This document shows positions 54,793 through 64,000 of a stretch of 64,000 nucleotides of DNA, piece after piece; positions within the stretch are counted from its first letter, which is position 1; each line of letters opens with the position of its first letter. The stretch spans positions 234,185 through 298,184 of the forward strand of contig DHQB01000020.1 in assembly GCA_002410065.1 (NCBI GenBank), given 5' to 3'. This DNA is from Bacteroidales bacterium UBA5349 (GTDB lineage: Bacteria > Bacteroidota > Bacteroidia > Bacteroidales > Tenuifilaceae). The position numbers were made by a program, and so were the translations under genes. The notes under the pieces are model-generated. The model ran no database searches and had not been told where the DNA came from. It saw only the letters and a list, made by a program, of their open reading frames with translations.

Positions 54793-57700
54793 CTACCTTA
54801 ACTTTGTTGCCACAACAACCGTTTTCTTATATCGCTTCACGTTCCCCTTCAGATCAAAAGCCTCAATAAAAATTACGTATGCTCCCATTGATGCCCTTCT
54901 TCCTGCATCATCTGCACCATCCCACTGAATGCTTCCTGAGGTACCCAGAAGCATATTCGAACCTATTCGTTTTACCCTTCTGCCCTTCGAATCAAAAACC
55001 ATGATGCTGGCAAGGTAACCGCTCTCGGGCAATTCGTAATTTATCAGCAGAACATCCTCAAAACCATCGCCATCGGGCGAAAATATTTGGTGCGATAGGC
55101 TAAAGCTATCGTCTCCCGTAATGGCATCGGTAAATTGTGAGTTTTTTGCAGTGGGTGTTGCATAACCTGCAGTTTGCGCTGCCGATTGCCAACTCGATGA
55201 TTGATTGCTAGGCAAGGTAGGGTTTAGCCTTTCTAATGAAATACCTTTAACATCAGAGAGTAAGTTATTGTGCATTTTCTTGTCGTAAGCAAACTCATCA
55301 ATCACCTCACCATTGTTGTTTAAAAATACAACATAACCATTGTCGTTAGAATATGCTGGCAACTTTTTGAGCCACACCATAGCATTGGGGTCTTCAACAT
55401 AATAGAATTGACTTACCAGCAATGGGTTTTCGGTTATAACAGCATACTCACTTGGCATTAGAAGCCAAGCACTATCAGAGGCAGCATAATCCTCATTAAG
55501 TACCATGGTTGTGATGCTCCTATTGGCTATCCGCATTGTTTTTAGATCGATAGTCTTATCGGAGTTATTGTATAATTCTACAAAATCAACGCCTCCAGTA
55601 TAGGGATTAAACAACAGTTCATTAATAGCAATATCCCCTGCAATGGGGACTTGAGGTATTGCAATCTTTCGGCAGCTTTCAACAATGGAATTTCCAGAAA
55701 AGTCGGTAATCTCATTGGTAAAGCATAAGTCGTATATCTGGCCTACAGTCATTGCTGAACCTAAAGTAAGTTCAACCCTATTATACTTTGGCCCGGTTGT
55801 GGAGAGCCAAACTGGATTGCCTATGCCATTGCTAAGCGCGTAACCATGTGGTGCTGTAATTGATAGGTTGTCCATTACTTCAGAAAAAACTACTGCAATG
55901 TGAGTAGCATCTATAACCTCAACCCCAACAACACGGGGAGAAGTTACATCGGGATTGCTGGCATGCACAGAGTTTACTCTACCAGGCGTTCCGCCTGAAG
56001 GATCATTTGTTGCTCTCCAATTTACTGCACCCTCTACCAAATTATCCGAATCAATTCGTTCAAGTGAGTAACCACCAGCCTTTTTAATTTCATCGTTATA
56101 CCATTTATCGGAATACTCTACCCACGATATTAGATTTTCACTATTATCGTAAATTCCTAAAAACATACCACCAACCAAAAGAGTTGGAAACGATGATACT
56201 CCTATGGCATTGCCATACTGGCTCATTGCATTCTGCCCAGTTGTTCCCGAAAGGATAACGTAACCGTTTGGCTCAATTACCCCATTGGCAATGGTTGCAG
56301 TATAGGTATTGCCTCTTACCTTCCATCCTGCTATCGATATGCTCGAAGACGTTCTGTTGTATAATTCAATGTACTCAACATTGGGTAATTCGGTTGCATC
56401 CGATGGGCGAGCCATAATCTCGTTTATAACAATATTCCCAAAATTCCCCATAGTTCCCATACCAATCCTAATGCTATCATTTACAACCAACCTACCAGAT
56501 GATGAGGCAATGTTTTTAGCAAAAAGTTGCAGCTCTTCATTTGGCAGTTCTTCGGTTCGCAATGAAAACATAGAGGGTTCTCCCTCTTGAGCATACGATG
56601 CCAAAACCGAATACACCTGACCATTACCACTCTTTACCCTGTAATTTGATGGGGTTAATGCATCATTAACATTAACTACTGATGAGAATTTAACGCTAAC
56701 TGACGAGCGGCTAAGCAAACTTGCACTCTGAATTACCGGAGGATATTGAACAGCACAAATATTTAGATTATCGAGCCAAAACTCTCCTGCCCTCGTACTA
56801 GTATACTTAAACACGGGGCCACAGGTTGATGATTTGCTAATGCTTGTATCAAAGGCCTTACCTGCTAACCGGTAATTAGTATTCTCTGCACTTGCCTTAT
56901 ACCAGAGCGACCATTCGCCGTTGGGCGTTCGTGTAACACGAACTGCTATGGTTTCAGATTCGTTCCAATCGAAGTTGGATTTCACCAATACCTGAGTTCC
57001 AGAGTTCTTATCAATGCGCCATAGGGTAAGCAAATCGGTTGAGCCCAAAAGATTAATTCCCACAGCATATCCATTATACTCACCCAGTGAAATAGATTCG
57101 CTATCGGAAGCTAAAACAAACCAGAACGCATTATCGGCAGTTGGATCCCACATGCCATTCCGCATTACAAATGACCACTCCCTGGGACTATCACCAAGAT
57201 TTTCTATCCCTAAAACAATGGGAAGAGTGCTCCTACCGGCTACCCCAGTTAGAGCATGTTTTAACGAACCGTTCCCATTAATTGGAGAGACGCTTGACAC
57301 TTGCCAATGTTCTGATTCAGGAAAAGTAGCAGGATATCCATCCTCAAAATCCTCATCTATTGCACAAAAAACCTGTCCGCCACTCCAAATAGGTTCAGAG
57401 TTCACCCTCACAAATCCTTCAATTGTAGATTCGGCCCAAAACCGGTACTTCCCCTCACTATCAAGCACAATATCATCCCAAGTAGACAGGCCACTTACTA
57501 GGGTTGCTGTATTTGTACTTACAGAATAGCCACCAGGTCCATAGTCTATACCCAAAGTAACCTCTCCAGTTGCATCCCTGTCGATATTACCAAACTGGTC
57601 AACCGCAGCAACCTTAAGCATAGCGGGTTGAGACTGACTTACCATAAAAGGTTGGCTAACAAATGCAATACTCGTGGCCTCAGCAACTACAGTAAAAACA

Positions 57701-60486
57701 GGGCCAACTACACCCACGTTAAAGGTTGGTGCAAAGGCTGTTCCCATATTAGCAGCTTGCCAGCCATGGCTCGATGACGGAACATATAAGCAAATGGTTG
57801 AGCCATCCAGCTGTCCTCCCTCCTTCAGGTAAATTTTAAGGTCATACTCATTCGTCTCCCCATCAAAAACGGTAATATCGCCAGCCATAAAATCGAGGGT
57901 AATACTTTCATTGGTTATTGATACTGATGAGACTGGCACCTCAACTTCCTCTTTCCAAAGTGATACGCCGTTTATCAACATAGACAATGGGTAATCGGTG
58001 GGTAAGCCAAACGATTTAAAAACCATTCGGGTGATATAGGTAGGTAGTCCATCAGTTGTACCCAAATCGGAAACACCAAAACGATAAACCTCAATTGCCT
58101 GTTCGGGTGAAGTAACCAGCGTACTAATAATGCCAGCAGTTAATGGAATGGTTGCTTGCACCAGTGATGATGTAACATCAGAGCAGTATATTAATGAAGA
58201 AATTACATCGTTTAATGCAGGCGAAGATGCTAGAAGCGTAAAGGGTTCTGCCAAGTTGTACGATAAACCTGTCCACGTTGCCTTACCGTTGGTTAGCGTA
58301 ACCTCTGGGTTAAGAATGGTTAGCAAACCTCCACCACTATTCTTTGATAGGATAACATTAGTTGTAGCATCCAAATCAATACTACCTCCAGCATCAACAG
58401 CTGAAACCTCAACGCTAAACTCATCACCTAACCCAACTTGCGATGGTGTTGATGTAAACTTAAGTCTTGTTCCCGCTACATCAATAGGGAATGAATTGGA
58501 GACGATTTGCTGCGCAAAAGAAGGGGCAAAAGAAGAGCCTTGCGGAAATGCTAAAAATCCATGATCGGTTTGATCAACCATAAAACTTAGGATAGAACCA
58601 TCTATAAGTCCACTTGATTTTAAATAAACCGACAACGAAATTTCAACCGACTCCCCATCGGGAACTACAATACCACCCAATGGTATGGGTATTGAGATTG
58701 ATGCTGTGAGTATGTATGGATTGCCCACAGAAACTACCTGATTGTTAACTCTAATAACTACACCAGCAATGTGGGTGCTAAACGATGCCATATTGCTGCC
58801 TGATGGTCGCTTAATATAGAGCTGACGAATAAGGGTTGGTTGACCATCGTTTTGGCCATCATCCATAATCTTAAATCTAAATACATCTTTCGACTGACCC
58901 GGAAGTATTAATGTTGATGAGATTGACGCAGCCTGAGGCTGAGTAGTAGGAACAACAACTGTTGTAGGGTCGTTTATCACCAAAATCTCGCTACCATTAG
59001 CAGTTTGCAACCCCGGAGCGGAGGCCATTAGCGAAAAGTTATCATTTCCGCTATACGTAATATTCGACCATGTGATTACCCCATTAACAGCATTACCTAT
59101 TAATGCCCCTGTTGGCATAAGGTTTCCCTCACCACTACTTAGTGCAAGGGTAACTCCAGATTCATTATAGGTTGTAGCCAGATTTCCACTGATATCAGAA
59201 GCACGAGCAACAACTCCAAAAGACTGGTTTAACGATAATTGGGCAGGATAATCGGTAAACGACAAATGTGTAGGTATAACCTGTATAGTAAATACATTGG
59301 AGAGAACTACAGCAGTAAATTCATCGGCAAAGGCTGTTCCCTGATAAAAGGACTCCCAGCCATGATTCACACCATCGATCTTAAGCTGCAAAGTTGCACC
59401 ATCTATAATACTTTCGGGCTTTAGGTAAACTGAAAGGGTAAACTCTTCAGAATCCCCATCACCAATAACCATCTGCCCTTGATCTAGATAAATCTCTATT
59501 GAACTATTAGTTACTGAAACAGTCTGGATGGGAATTTCTCCCTCGGATCCACTCAAAACAACTCCTCCAATTGTTTCGGACAAGTTCGCGGCATTTACGC
59601 CATCAACCTTGCTAAACTTCAACTTAGTTACATCGGTGGGAAGTCCGTCGGAGGTAGCCTGATCGGTAACTTTAAATCGAAAAACATCAACTGCCTGCTG
59701 GCTACTTATTGCCAGCGAGCTGATAATACCACCCTCAATCGGAGTAGTGGGCAAGGTAACAATCGCATCGTAATCATTTACATTAAGTGGATTAAAAGTA
59801 AAACTAATATCATCTACAGTCAATAATCCAGCTGCCGAAGTTGTATATAAATAGTACACACCAAAATAGCCACCAAAACTATGGGTAAGGTCCGCAACAG
59901 AACCCTGTTCCACTAAATCTTGATATTGTCCAGTTACAGATATCCTTAAATTAAAAGTGCCGTTGCCTTTGCGTTCAACTTCAATAGCACCTATACCAGT
60001 CTTCCCTATTATTGTTTGCCAGTTTACAGTAGTAGCATAAATTGATGTAAAATTTCCATTGTCAACCCTGTAAAGCCTAATCAAATCATCGGAACCAGTT
60101 AAGTTTACTCCTAAAACATAACCATTAGGGTTGCCCCCCAATATCATTCCCTCTGCATCCTTATCCGAAGTTAAAAAAATTGCCCAATTGTTTCCTGATG
60201 AAGGATCATAACCATGACGCAATTTAAAACGCCACGTAACCGAACCCTCACTGCCATTCCATGTGGGCAGATTAATCGAGATCCGGTCGGCCGCTGCACC
60301 ACTGGATGGGGCGTGCTTAAGCGATCTTAAACCCTCTACTGGATTGGATGTTGATGTTGTCCACATACCTGTAGGGAATTGTGTCCATCCGCTTATATCT
60401 CCATCCTCAAAATCGTACTTAACGGTTTGCGAAATCGCCATAAGGGGCAATACAAAAAGGAGGAATGCTAAAATATGGTTTTTCAT
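54793..60486 (-). CDS. Giant modular secreted protein with lamin-tail domains and gliding-type T9SS C-terminus
   Basis: A 1897-residue exported protein. Signal peptide: FLLFVLPLMAISQ. Order: LamG/concanavalin-like domain (about 20-235, opening VKYDFEDGDISGW); three repeat modules near 240, 512 and 779, each about 267 residues and containing VFRFKVTD-like and HGW(Q/E)S-like phrases; a second LamG-like domain (about 1047-1260, DEDFEDGYP); an Ig-like segment; lamin-tail domain 1 (about 1346-1500, IVINEIMARPS); a Big_5-like segment (about 1515-1605); lamin-tail domain 2 (about 1615-1745, IAINELLFNPY); and a C-terminal domain (about 1795-1897, FSPDGDGFEDV, then VFDSKGRRVKRI). The last resembles the gliding-associated type B T9SS signal. 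It should be surface-attached or released. Adhesion or carbohydrate contact is inferred. Confidence 0.85.
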   Translation of the reverse strand: MKNHILAFLLFVLPLMAISQTVKYDFEDGDISGWTQFPTGMWTTSTSNPVEGLRSLKHAPSSGAAADRISINLPTWNGSEGSVTWRFKLRHGYDPSSGNNWAIFLTSDKDAEGMILGGNPNGYVLGVNLTGSDDLIRLYRVDNGNFTSIYATTVNWQTIIGKTGIGAIEVERKGNGTFNLRISVTGQYQDLVEQGSVADLTHSFGGYFGVYYLYTTSAAGLLTVDDISFTFNPLNVNDYDAIVTLPTTPIEGGIISSLAISSQQAVDVFRFKVTDQATSDGLPTDVTKLKFSKVDGVNAANLSETIGGVVLSGSEGEIPIQTVSVTNSSIEIYLDQGQMVIGDGDSEEFTLSVYLKPESIIDGATLQLKIDGVNHGWESFYQGTAFADEFTAVVLSNVFTIQVIPTHLSFTDYPAQLSLNQSFGVVARASDISGNLATTYNESGVTLALSSGEGNLMPTGALIGNAVNGVITWSNITYSGNDNFSLMASAPGLQTANGSEILVINDPTTVVVPTTQPQAASISSTLILPGQSKDVFRFKIMDDGQNDGQPTLIRQLYIKRPSGSNMASFSTHIAGVVIRVNNQVVSVGNPYILTASISIPIPLGGIVVPDGESVEISLSVYLKSSGLIDGSILSFMVDQTDHGFLAFPQGSSFAPSFAQQIVSNSFPIDVAGTRLKFTSTPSQVGLGDEFSVEVSAVDAGGSIDLDATTNVILSKNSGGGLLTILNPEVTLTNGKATWTGLSYNLAEPFTLLASSPALNDVISSLIYCSDVTSSLVQATIPLTAGIISTLVTSPEQAIEVYRFGVSDLGTTDGLPTYITRMVFKSFGLPTDYPLSMLINGVSLWKEEVEVPVSSVSITNESITLDFMAGDITVFDGETNEYDLKIYLKEGGQLDGSTICLYVPSSSHGWQAANMGTAFAPTFNVGVVGPVFTVVAEATSIAFVSQPFMVSQSQPAMLKVAAVDQFGNIDRDATGEVTLGIDYGPGGYSVSTNTATLVSGLSTWDDIVLDSEGKYRFWAESTIEGFVRVNSEPIWSGGQVFCAIDEDFEDGYPATFPESEHWQVSSVSPINGNGSLKHALTGVAGRSTLPIVLGIENLGDSPREWSFVMRNGMWDPTADNAFWFVLASDSESISLGEYNGYAVGINLLGSTDLLTLWRIDKNSGTQVLVKSNFDWNESETIAVRVTRTPNGEWSLWYKASAENTNYRLAGKAFDTSISKSSTCGPVFKYTSTRAGEFWLDNLNICAVQYPPVIQSASLLSRSSVSVKFSSVVNVNDALTPSNYRVKSGNGQVYSVLASYAQEGEPSMFSLRTEELPNEELQLFAKNIASSSGRLVVNDSIRIGMGTMGNFGNIVINEIMARPSDATELPNVEYIELYNRTSSSISIAGWKVRGNTYTATIANGVIEPNGYVILSGTTGQNAMSQYGNAIGVSSFPTLLVGGMFLGIYDNSENLISWVEYSDKWYNDEIKKAGGYSLERIDSDNLVEGAVNWRATNDPSGGTPGRVNSVHASNPDVTSPRVVGVEVIDATHIAVVFSEVMDNLSITAPHGYALSNGIGNPVWLSTTGPKYNRVELTLGSAMTVGQIYDLCFTNEITDFSGNSIVESCRKIAIPQVPIAGDIAINELLFNPYTGGVDFVELYNNSDKTIDLKTMRIANRSITTMVLNEDYAASDSAWLLMPSEYAVITENPLLVSQFYYVEDPNAMVWLKKLPAYSNDNGYVVFLNNNGEVIDEFAYDKKMHNNLLSDVKGISLERLNPTLPSNQSSSWQSAAQTAGYATPTAKNSQFTDAITGDDSFSLSHQIFSPDGDGFEDVLLINYELPESGYLASIMVFDSKGRRVKRIGSNMLLGTSGSIQWDGADDAGRRASMGAYVIFIEAFDLKGNVKRYKKTVVVATKLR

Positions 60487-60543
60487 ATCTTTTTAATTAG
60501 ATGAAAGCTTTACATTTACAAAGAAATAAAAAAAAGCATAACT

Positions 60544-61554
60544 ATGCGAATTTCAGTTGTTGGTTGCACAGGGTTAGTGGGCACCCAAATATTAAAGGTT
60601 ATTGATGAGCTTAACCTAAAAGTTGACGAGATTATTCCGGTTGCGTCTGAACGATCAGTTGGTAAATCTATCCATTTTAAGGGGAAAGATTACATTATAG
60701 TTGGCCTACGCCAAGGAATTGATATGAAACCCGATGTGGCTATTTTTTCTGCAGGAGGAGAAGTATCAAAACAATGGGCATCAGAATTTGCCAAAGTGGG
60801 GTGCATTGTGGTTGACAACTCAAGCGCATGGCGAATGGACAACAGCAAAAAACTTATTGTTCCCGAGGTAAATGCATGCCTGCTAACCAAAGATGATAGG
60901 ATTATTGCCAACCCAAACTGTTCTACTATTCAACTTGTAGCGGTATTGGCACCTCTTCATAAAACATATAAAATCAGGCGATTAGTTATATCCACATACC
61001 AATCGGTAACTGGTACGGGGGTTAAGGCTGTACAGCAAATGGAGAATGAACGTAAAGGAGTTTTGGGTGAAATGGCATATCCACATCCCATCGATCTTAA
61101 CTGCATTCCCCATGGTGGTTCGTTTGATGAGGAAGGCTATACAACCGAAGAAACAAAGCTGGTTAACGAAACCCGAAAAATTCTTAGCGATCAATCAATA
61201 ATGATTACGGCAACTGTTGTTCGGGTTCCCGTTCTCGGCGGACATTCCGAGGCTGTAAACATTGAATTTGAAAATGATTTTGACCTTGATGAGATAAAAA
61301 GAATACTCGCCGAAACACCTGGGATTATTGTGCAGGATAATCCAACCAAAAATATCTACCCCATGCCACGATTTGCCGAAGGAAAAAACGATGTTTTTGT
61401 TGGTCGCATTCGCCGAGATCTATCCCAACCCAAGAGCCTCAACCTATGGATTGTAGCTGACAACCTGCGTAAAGGCGCTGCCACCAATGCAGTTCAAATT
61501 GTTGAGTATCTCAACAGTAAAGGGTTTATTGGGCGGGAAACGGGCAAAAACTAA
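60544..61554 (+). CDS. asd: Aspartate-semialdehyde dehydrogenase
   Basis: A 336-residue NADP enzyme giving aspartate semialdehyde for lysine, threonine, methionine and diaminopimelate. The nucleotide loop is VVGCTGLVGTQIL, the catalytic cysteine is in NPNCSTIQLV, and the active-site histidine region is VPVLGGHSEAVNIEFE. PHGGSFDEEGYTTEETK is typical. Divergent from the large secreted gene, 57 bases apart; its stop overlaps hflX by four. Confidence 0.96.
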   Translation: MRISVVGCTGLVGTQILKVIDELNLKVDEIIPVASERSVGKSIHFKGKDYIIVGLRQGIDMKPDVAIFSAGGEVSKQWASEFAKVGCIVVDNSSAWRMDNSKKLIVPEVNACLLTKDDRIIANPNCSTIQLVAVLAPLHKTYKIRRLVISTYQSVTGTGVKAVQQMENERKGVLGEMAYPHPIDLNCIPHGGSFDEEGYTTEETKLVNETRKILSDQSIMITATVVRVPVLGGHSEAVNIEFENDFDLDEIKRILAETPGIIVQDNPTKNIYPMPRFAEGKNDVFVGRIRRDLSQPKSLNLWIVADNLRKGAATNAVQIVEYLNSKGFIGRETGKN

Positions 61555-62744
61555 TAAAGAAAATTATCCTTCGGATATCTTACCCTATGGGTATCAGCAA
61601 TTAAGTCGTAAAGTTGCTTTTTAAGCTCAACGATATTGCTTTTTTGTTTTGCTGAGATGAATATGCAGGGCGAATTGCTCTTGGCCATCCAAGTTTGTTT
61701 GAGAGCATCAAGGCTTAAGTTCTGCTTTGTTTCAGGCATGGCATCAAACTCACTTTTTTCTATCCAGTGATAGGCGTCTATCTTGTTAAACACAAGAAGT
61801 GTTGGCTTACTATCCACCCCTATCTCCCGCATGGTCTGGTTTACCACATCAAGTTGTTCCTCAAAAGCAGGGTGCGAGATATCTACTATATGCACAAGTA
61901 TATCAGCCTCCCGCACTTCATCAAGTGTTGATTTAAACGACTCAACCAGTTGATGCGGAAGTTTACGAATGAACCCCACTGTATCGGATAATAAAAACGG
62001 AAGGTTCTCAATCACCACCTTTCGAACTGTTGTATCAAGGGTTGCAAAAAGTTTGTTCTCAGCAAACACATCCGATTTGCTAAGCATGTTCATTATGGTT
62101 GATTTGCCCACATTAGTGTAACCAACCAATGCAACCCGAACAAGGCTAGCTCTGTTTTTGCGCTGCGTAGCCATTTGGCGATCAATTGACAGTAGATCCT
62201 TTTTTAACCTTGATATCTTATCACGGATAATCCTACGGTCAGTTTCTATCTCTGTTTCCCCTGGGCCACGCATACCAATTCCCCCACGCTGTCGTTCAAG
62301 GTGAGTCCACATTCTGGTTAATCGAGGTAACAGATACTCATATTGCGCAAGTTCTACCTGTGTTTTTGCATGAGCTGTTTTGGCTCGCTGAGCAAATATG
62401 TCGAGGATAAGATTAGTACGATCAAGAATTCTCCTTTCAAATTCGCGCTCAAGGTTACGTAGCTGCGATGGCGACAACTCATCATCAAAAATGATTAAAC
62501 TTACATCGTGCTCATTTACATATGCCTTAATTTCCGCAGCCTTACCCGTGCCAATAAATGTTCGGGAATTGGGTGTAATAAGTTTTTGGACAAATCGCTT
62601 TAGCACTATTGCTCCTGCAGTCTCGGTTAAAAAGTTGAGTTCATCGAGGTACTCGCTTGTGAGTTCATCGGTTTGTGATTTAGTTTGGACACTAACCAGA
62701 ACTGCTGATTCTTGCAACTTAACTGTATCGATTGGATTTATCAT
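61551..62744 (-). CDS. hflX: GTPase HflX
   Basis: A 397-residue ribosome-associated GTPase. The HflX-specific N-terminal domain ends in the signature RGGIGMRGPGETEIETDRR (near residue 155). The G domain follows: G1 GYTNVGKST, G3 DTVGFIRKLPHQLVESF and G4 NKID. HflX rescues stalled or hibernating ribosomes under stress. It is preceded by the tonB terminator, so it has its own promoter. Confidence 0.95.
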   Translation of the reverse strand: MINPIDTVKLQESAVLVSVQTKSQTDELTSEYLDELNFLTETAGAIVLKRFVQKLITPNSRTFIGTGKAAEIKAYVNEHDVSLIIFDDELSPSQLRNLEREFERRILDRTNLILDIFAQRAKTAHAKTQVELAQYEYLLPRLTRMWTHLERQRGGIGMRGPGETEIETDRRIIRDKISRLKKDLLSIDRQMATQRKNRASLVRVALVGYTNVGKSTIMNMLSKSDVFAENKLFATLDTTVRKVVIENLPFLLSDTVGFIRKLPHQLVESFKSTLDEVREADILVHIVDISHPAFEEQLDVVNQTMREIGVDSKPTLLVFNKIDAYHWIEKSEFDAMPETKQNLSLDALKQTWMAKSNSPCIFISAKQKSNIVELKKQLYDLIADTHRVRYPKDNFLY

Positions 62745-62773
62745 TAATCAGATAAATAAAATGGCTTTATACA

Positions 62774-62801
62774 AAAAACCCTGATCGCAATCAGGGTTTT
62801 T
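62774..62801 (-). terminator. Rho-independent terminator of tonB
   Basis: AAAAACCCTGAT (62774-62785), loop CGCA, ATCAGGGTTTTT (62790-62801). On the minus strand it lies 21 bases past the tonB stop. Confidence 0.88.
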
Positions 62802-62822
62802 AATGTGATATTAAAAGAATAT

Positions 62823-63512
62823 TTATTGAAGTACAAAAGTAATTGGGAAAGTGAATGATACCCTAACTGGTTTACCACGTTGCATACCAGGTTTCCATTT
62901 GGGGCTCGATTGTACAACCCTAACAGCCTCTTTATCAAGAGAAGGGTCAACTCCGCGAGCAACACGAACATTTGAAACCCTACCATCGGATTCAACAACG
63001 AATGCAACAAACACTTTTCCTTGTATACCATTCTCTGCAGCAATTTCTGGGAAAACAAGATTCTTTTGGATGTATTCGCGGAACTTATCGCTATCGCCAC
63101 CTCCAAAACCGGGCATATCCTCAACGATAACAAAAACCTCTTCTTCCTCTACCTCTTGCTCTTCGTCGTTAAACTCTATAATATTAACGGCTATGTGCTC
63201 GTCGAATTCAGTGTCAAACAAATCAACATCATCATCCAGATCAACATCATCCTCAACAATGTTAATTACATCAATTACCTGAACTTGCTGCACTGGGGGT
63301 GGTGGTGGTTTTATCTCATCGGGCTGAGTAATTGGGATCATCTCCTCCTCCATTTCAACGCCTTGCGTTCCTGCTAACTCAGTTTTCACACCACCTGTTG
63401 ATTTCCATTCAAAAGCGAATAGAACAATGCATAGCGCCAAAACTAGTCCAATCTCAGTGAAGATTAACTTCTTCTTTTCTAGATCGACCTTAGGATTCTT
63501 TTTAAGTTCCAT
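62823..63512 (-). CDS. tonB: Energy transducer TonB
   Basis: A 229-residue protein with one N-terminal helix (about 18-36, IGLVLALCIVLFAFEW), a proline/acidic periplasmic linker (PPPPPVQQVQ, then DDVDLDDDVDLFDTEFDEH), and a TonB C-terminal domain (about 145-229, ENGIQGKVFVAFVVESDG and PGMQRGKPVRVSFTFP). It transfers proton-motive energy to outer-membrane receptors. ExbB/ExbD are not in the window. The C-terminal 130 residues are a close paralogue of the domain fused to the anti-sigma factor at 16221-17264. Confidence 0.93.
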   Translation of the reverse strand: MELKKNPKVDLEKKKLIFTEIGLVLALCIVLFAFEWKSTGGVKTELAGTQGVEMEEEMIPITQPDEIKPPPPPVQQVQVIDVINIVEDDVDLDDDVDLFDTEFDEHIAVNIIEFNDEEQEVEEEEVFVIVEDMPGFGGGDSDKFREYIQKNLVFPEIAAENGIQGKVFVAFVVESDGRVSNVRVARGVDPSLDKEAVRVVQSSPKWKPGMQRGKPVRVSFTFPITFVLQ

Positions 63513-63666
63513 ATCAAATATGTTTGAGCCCTTAAATATACAAAATAATTATGAATTTCTTAAAAACACTTCATAAACTTTAGATGGCAAAGCAACAAAA
63601 AAAAACATTACTAATCAAATATTTTACGCTATATCTCGGCAAAAAGTTGTTAAAGAAATGCGTTTT

Positions 63667-63698
63667 TTGGCGTATTGTAAAATATTTATGTACTTTTG
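63667..63698 (+). promoter_or_regulatory. Consensus promoter of tRNA-Ala
   Basis: TTG (63667-63669), 21 bases, TACTTTTG (63691-63698). The tRNA starts 95 bases later; the leader has no structure I recognise. A 66-codon open frame across this region is AT/lysine-rich and not called. Confidence 0.65.
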
Positions 63699-63793
63699 CC
63701 TTGCTTTTTGAGAAAAGTACTATTGCGTCTTTATTTGTTACCTGTTCTAATTACAAACGTATTGAGGTCGCAATTATTGTTTAAATTCGTTTT

Positions 63794-63867
<74 letters not shown>

Positions 63868-63875
63868 CAAAGTTT

Positions 63876-63909
63876 AAAGTCAATCTAATAGTTTTAGTTG
63901 ACTTTTTTT
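63876..63909 (+). terminator. Terminator of tRNA-Ala
   Basis: AAAGTCAA (63876-63883) and TTGACTTT (63898-63905), with an inner CTAA/TTAG pairing, followed by a T run. Confidence 0.7.
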
Positions 63910-63913
63910 GATT

Positions 63914-64000
63914 GAGGGAGCAGTTCAGTGGTAGTCCGCCAGTTGGCGGATCAAAAGTTAAGGCTTAACATACGCAGGAGTAGCTCAGTGGTAGTCCGCC
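63914..64000 (+). repeat. 60-bp-period repeat of truncated tRNA-like 5' halves with GC palindrome, cut by the window end
   Basis: Bases 63914-63940 and 63974-64000 match at 23 of 27 positions and start exactly 60 bases apart. Each reads like a tRNA acceptor and D-arm 5' half (second copy GCAGGAGTAGCTCAGTGGTAG, close to a glycine tRNA) and then runs into TCCGCC. In the first copy this opens the palindrome TCCGCCA-GT-TGGCGGA (63935-63950). The 3' D-stem strand, anticodon arm and T arm are absent, so these are not tRNA genes as seen. The second copy is truncated by the window. Confidence 0.65.

Noticed and set aside
56309..56590. Plus-strand open frames inside the large secreted gene (also 57014-57529 and 58130-58564)
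   Set aside because: They are antisense shadows of a continuous 1897-codon gene with clear domains.
63584..63784. 66-codon plus-strand open frame before tRNA-Ala
   Set aside because: It is AT/lysine-rich, spans the consensus tRNA promoter, and shows no domain or plausible start signal.
63974..64000. tRNA-Gly gene at the window end
   Set aside because: Only the acceptor 5' strand and part of the D arm fit; the D-stem partner is missing and the sequence enters a palindrome, so a complete tRNA is not supported within the window.

Overview
The window is a chromosomal stretch of a Bacteroidota bacterium, most likely of the Bacteroidales/Marinilabiliales type. The evidence is a SusC/RagA-like receptor, two proteins with type IX secretion (T9SS)-style C-termini, the mreBCD-mrdA-rodA order, mutA-mutB, Mpl, LpxK and KdsD (a Gram-negative envelope), and promoters of the TTG-(19 to 21)-TAnnTTTG type in front of tRNA genes. 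The DNA is moderately AT-rich and densely coding. No insertion sequence, prophage or CRISPR array is visible.

Layout. 1-1037 is the 5' part of a susC-like gene on the minus strand, with an apparent frameshift. 1330-4800 holds a cyclic-2,3-diphosphoglycerate synthetase-like NTPase, lptB and kdsD. 4944-8933 holds recQ and an ABC exporter pair, followed by a small T9SS cargo protein. 10141-13566 (minus) holds a solitary OppC-type permease with a glycosyltransferase, then a polyphosphate kinase 2. 13676-17264 is a divergent locus: a surface von Willebrand factor A protein against an ECF sigma factor and an anti-sigma factor whose periplasmic part is a TonB C-terminal domain. 18541-25776 holds plsC, purE, two outer-membrane proteins, an MscS channel, rsmA and a MacB-like permease.

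25996-33810 is purH followed by the rod-shape cluster mreB-mreC-mreD-mrdA-rodA, which meets acpH tail to tail. After tRNA-Leu come an MBL hydrolase, a three-gene membrane operon, a thioredoxin-like lipoprotein, queD and folE. 38503-43698 (minus) is methylmalonyl-CoA mutase (both subunits) and a flippase-like membrane protein. 43809-50324 holds YihY, an ACP-like protein lacking the carrier serine, mpl, an acetyltransferase, a DUF1858 protein, tRNA-Glu, rpsT, radC and upp. folK, sppA, lpxK and punA follow. The right end has a 1897-residue modular secreted protein, asd, hflX, tonB and tRNA-Ala, and finishes inside a 60-bp-period repeat built from a truncated tRNA-like 5' half joined to a GC-rich palindrome.

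Most genes are housekeeping and envelope functions: lipid A/Kdo (kdsD, lptB, lpxK), peptidoglycan and shape (mre cluster, mpl), purines (purE, purH, punA) and pterins (folE, queD, folK). The parts most worth a second look are the anti-sigma/TonB fusion, the ACP-like protein without its serine, the modular secreted protein and the tRNA-like repeat at the right edge. Assignments come from reading motifs and context; no database search was run.
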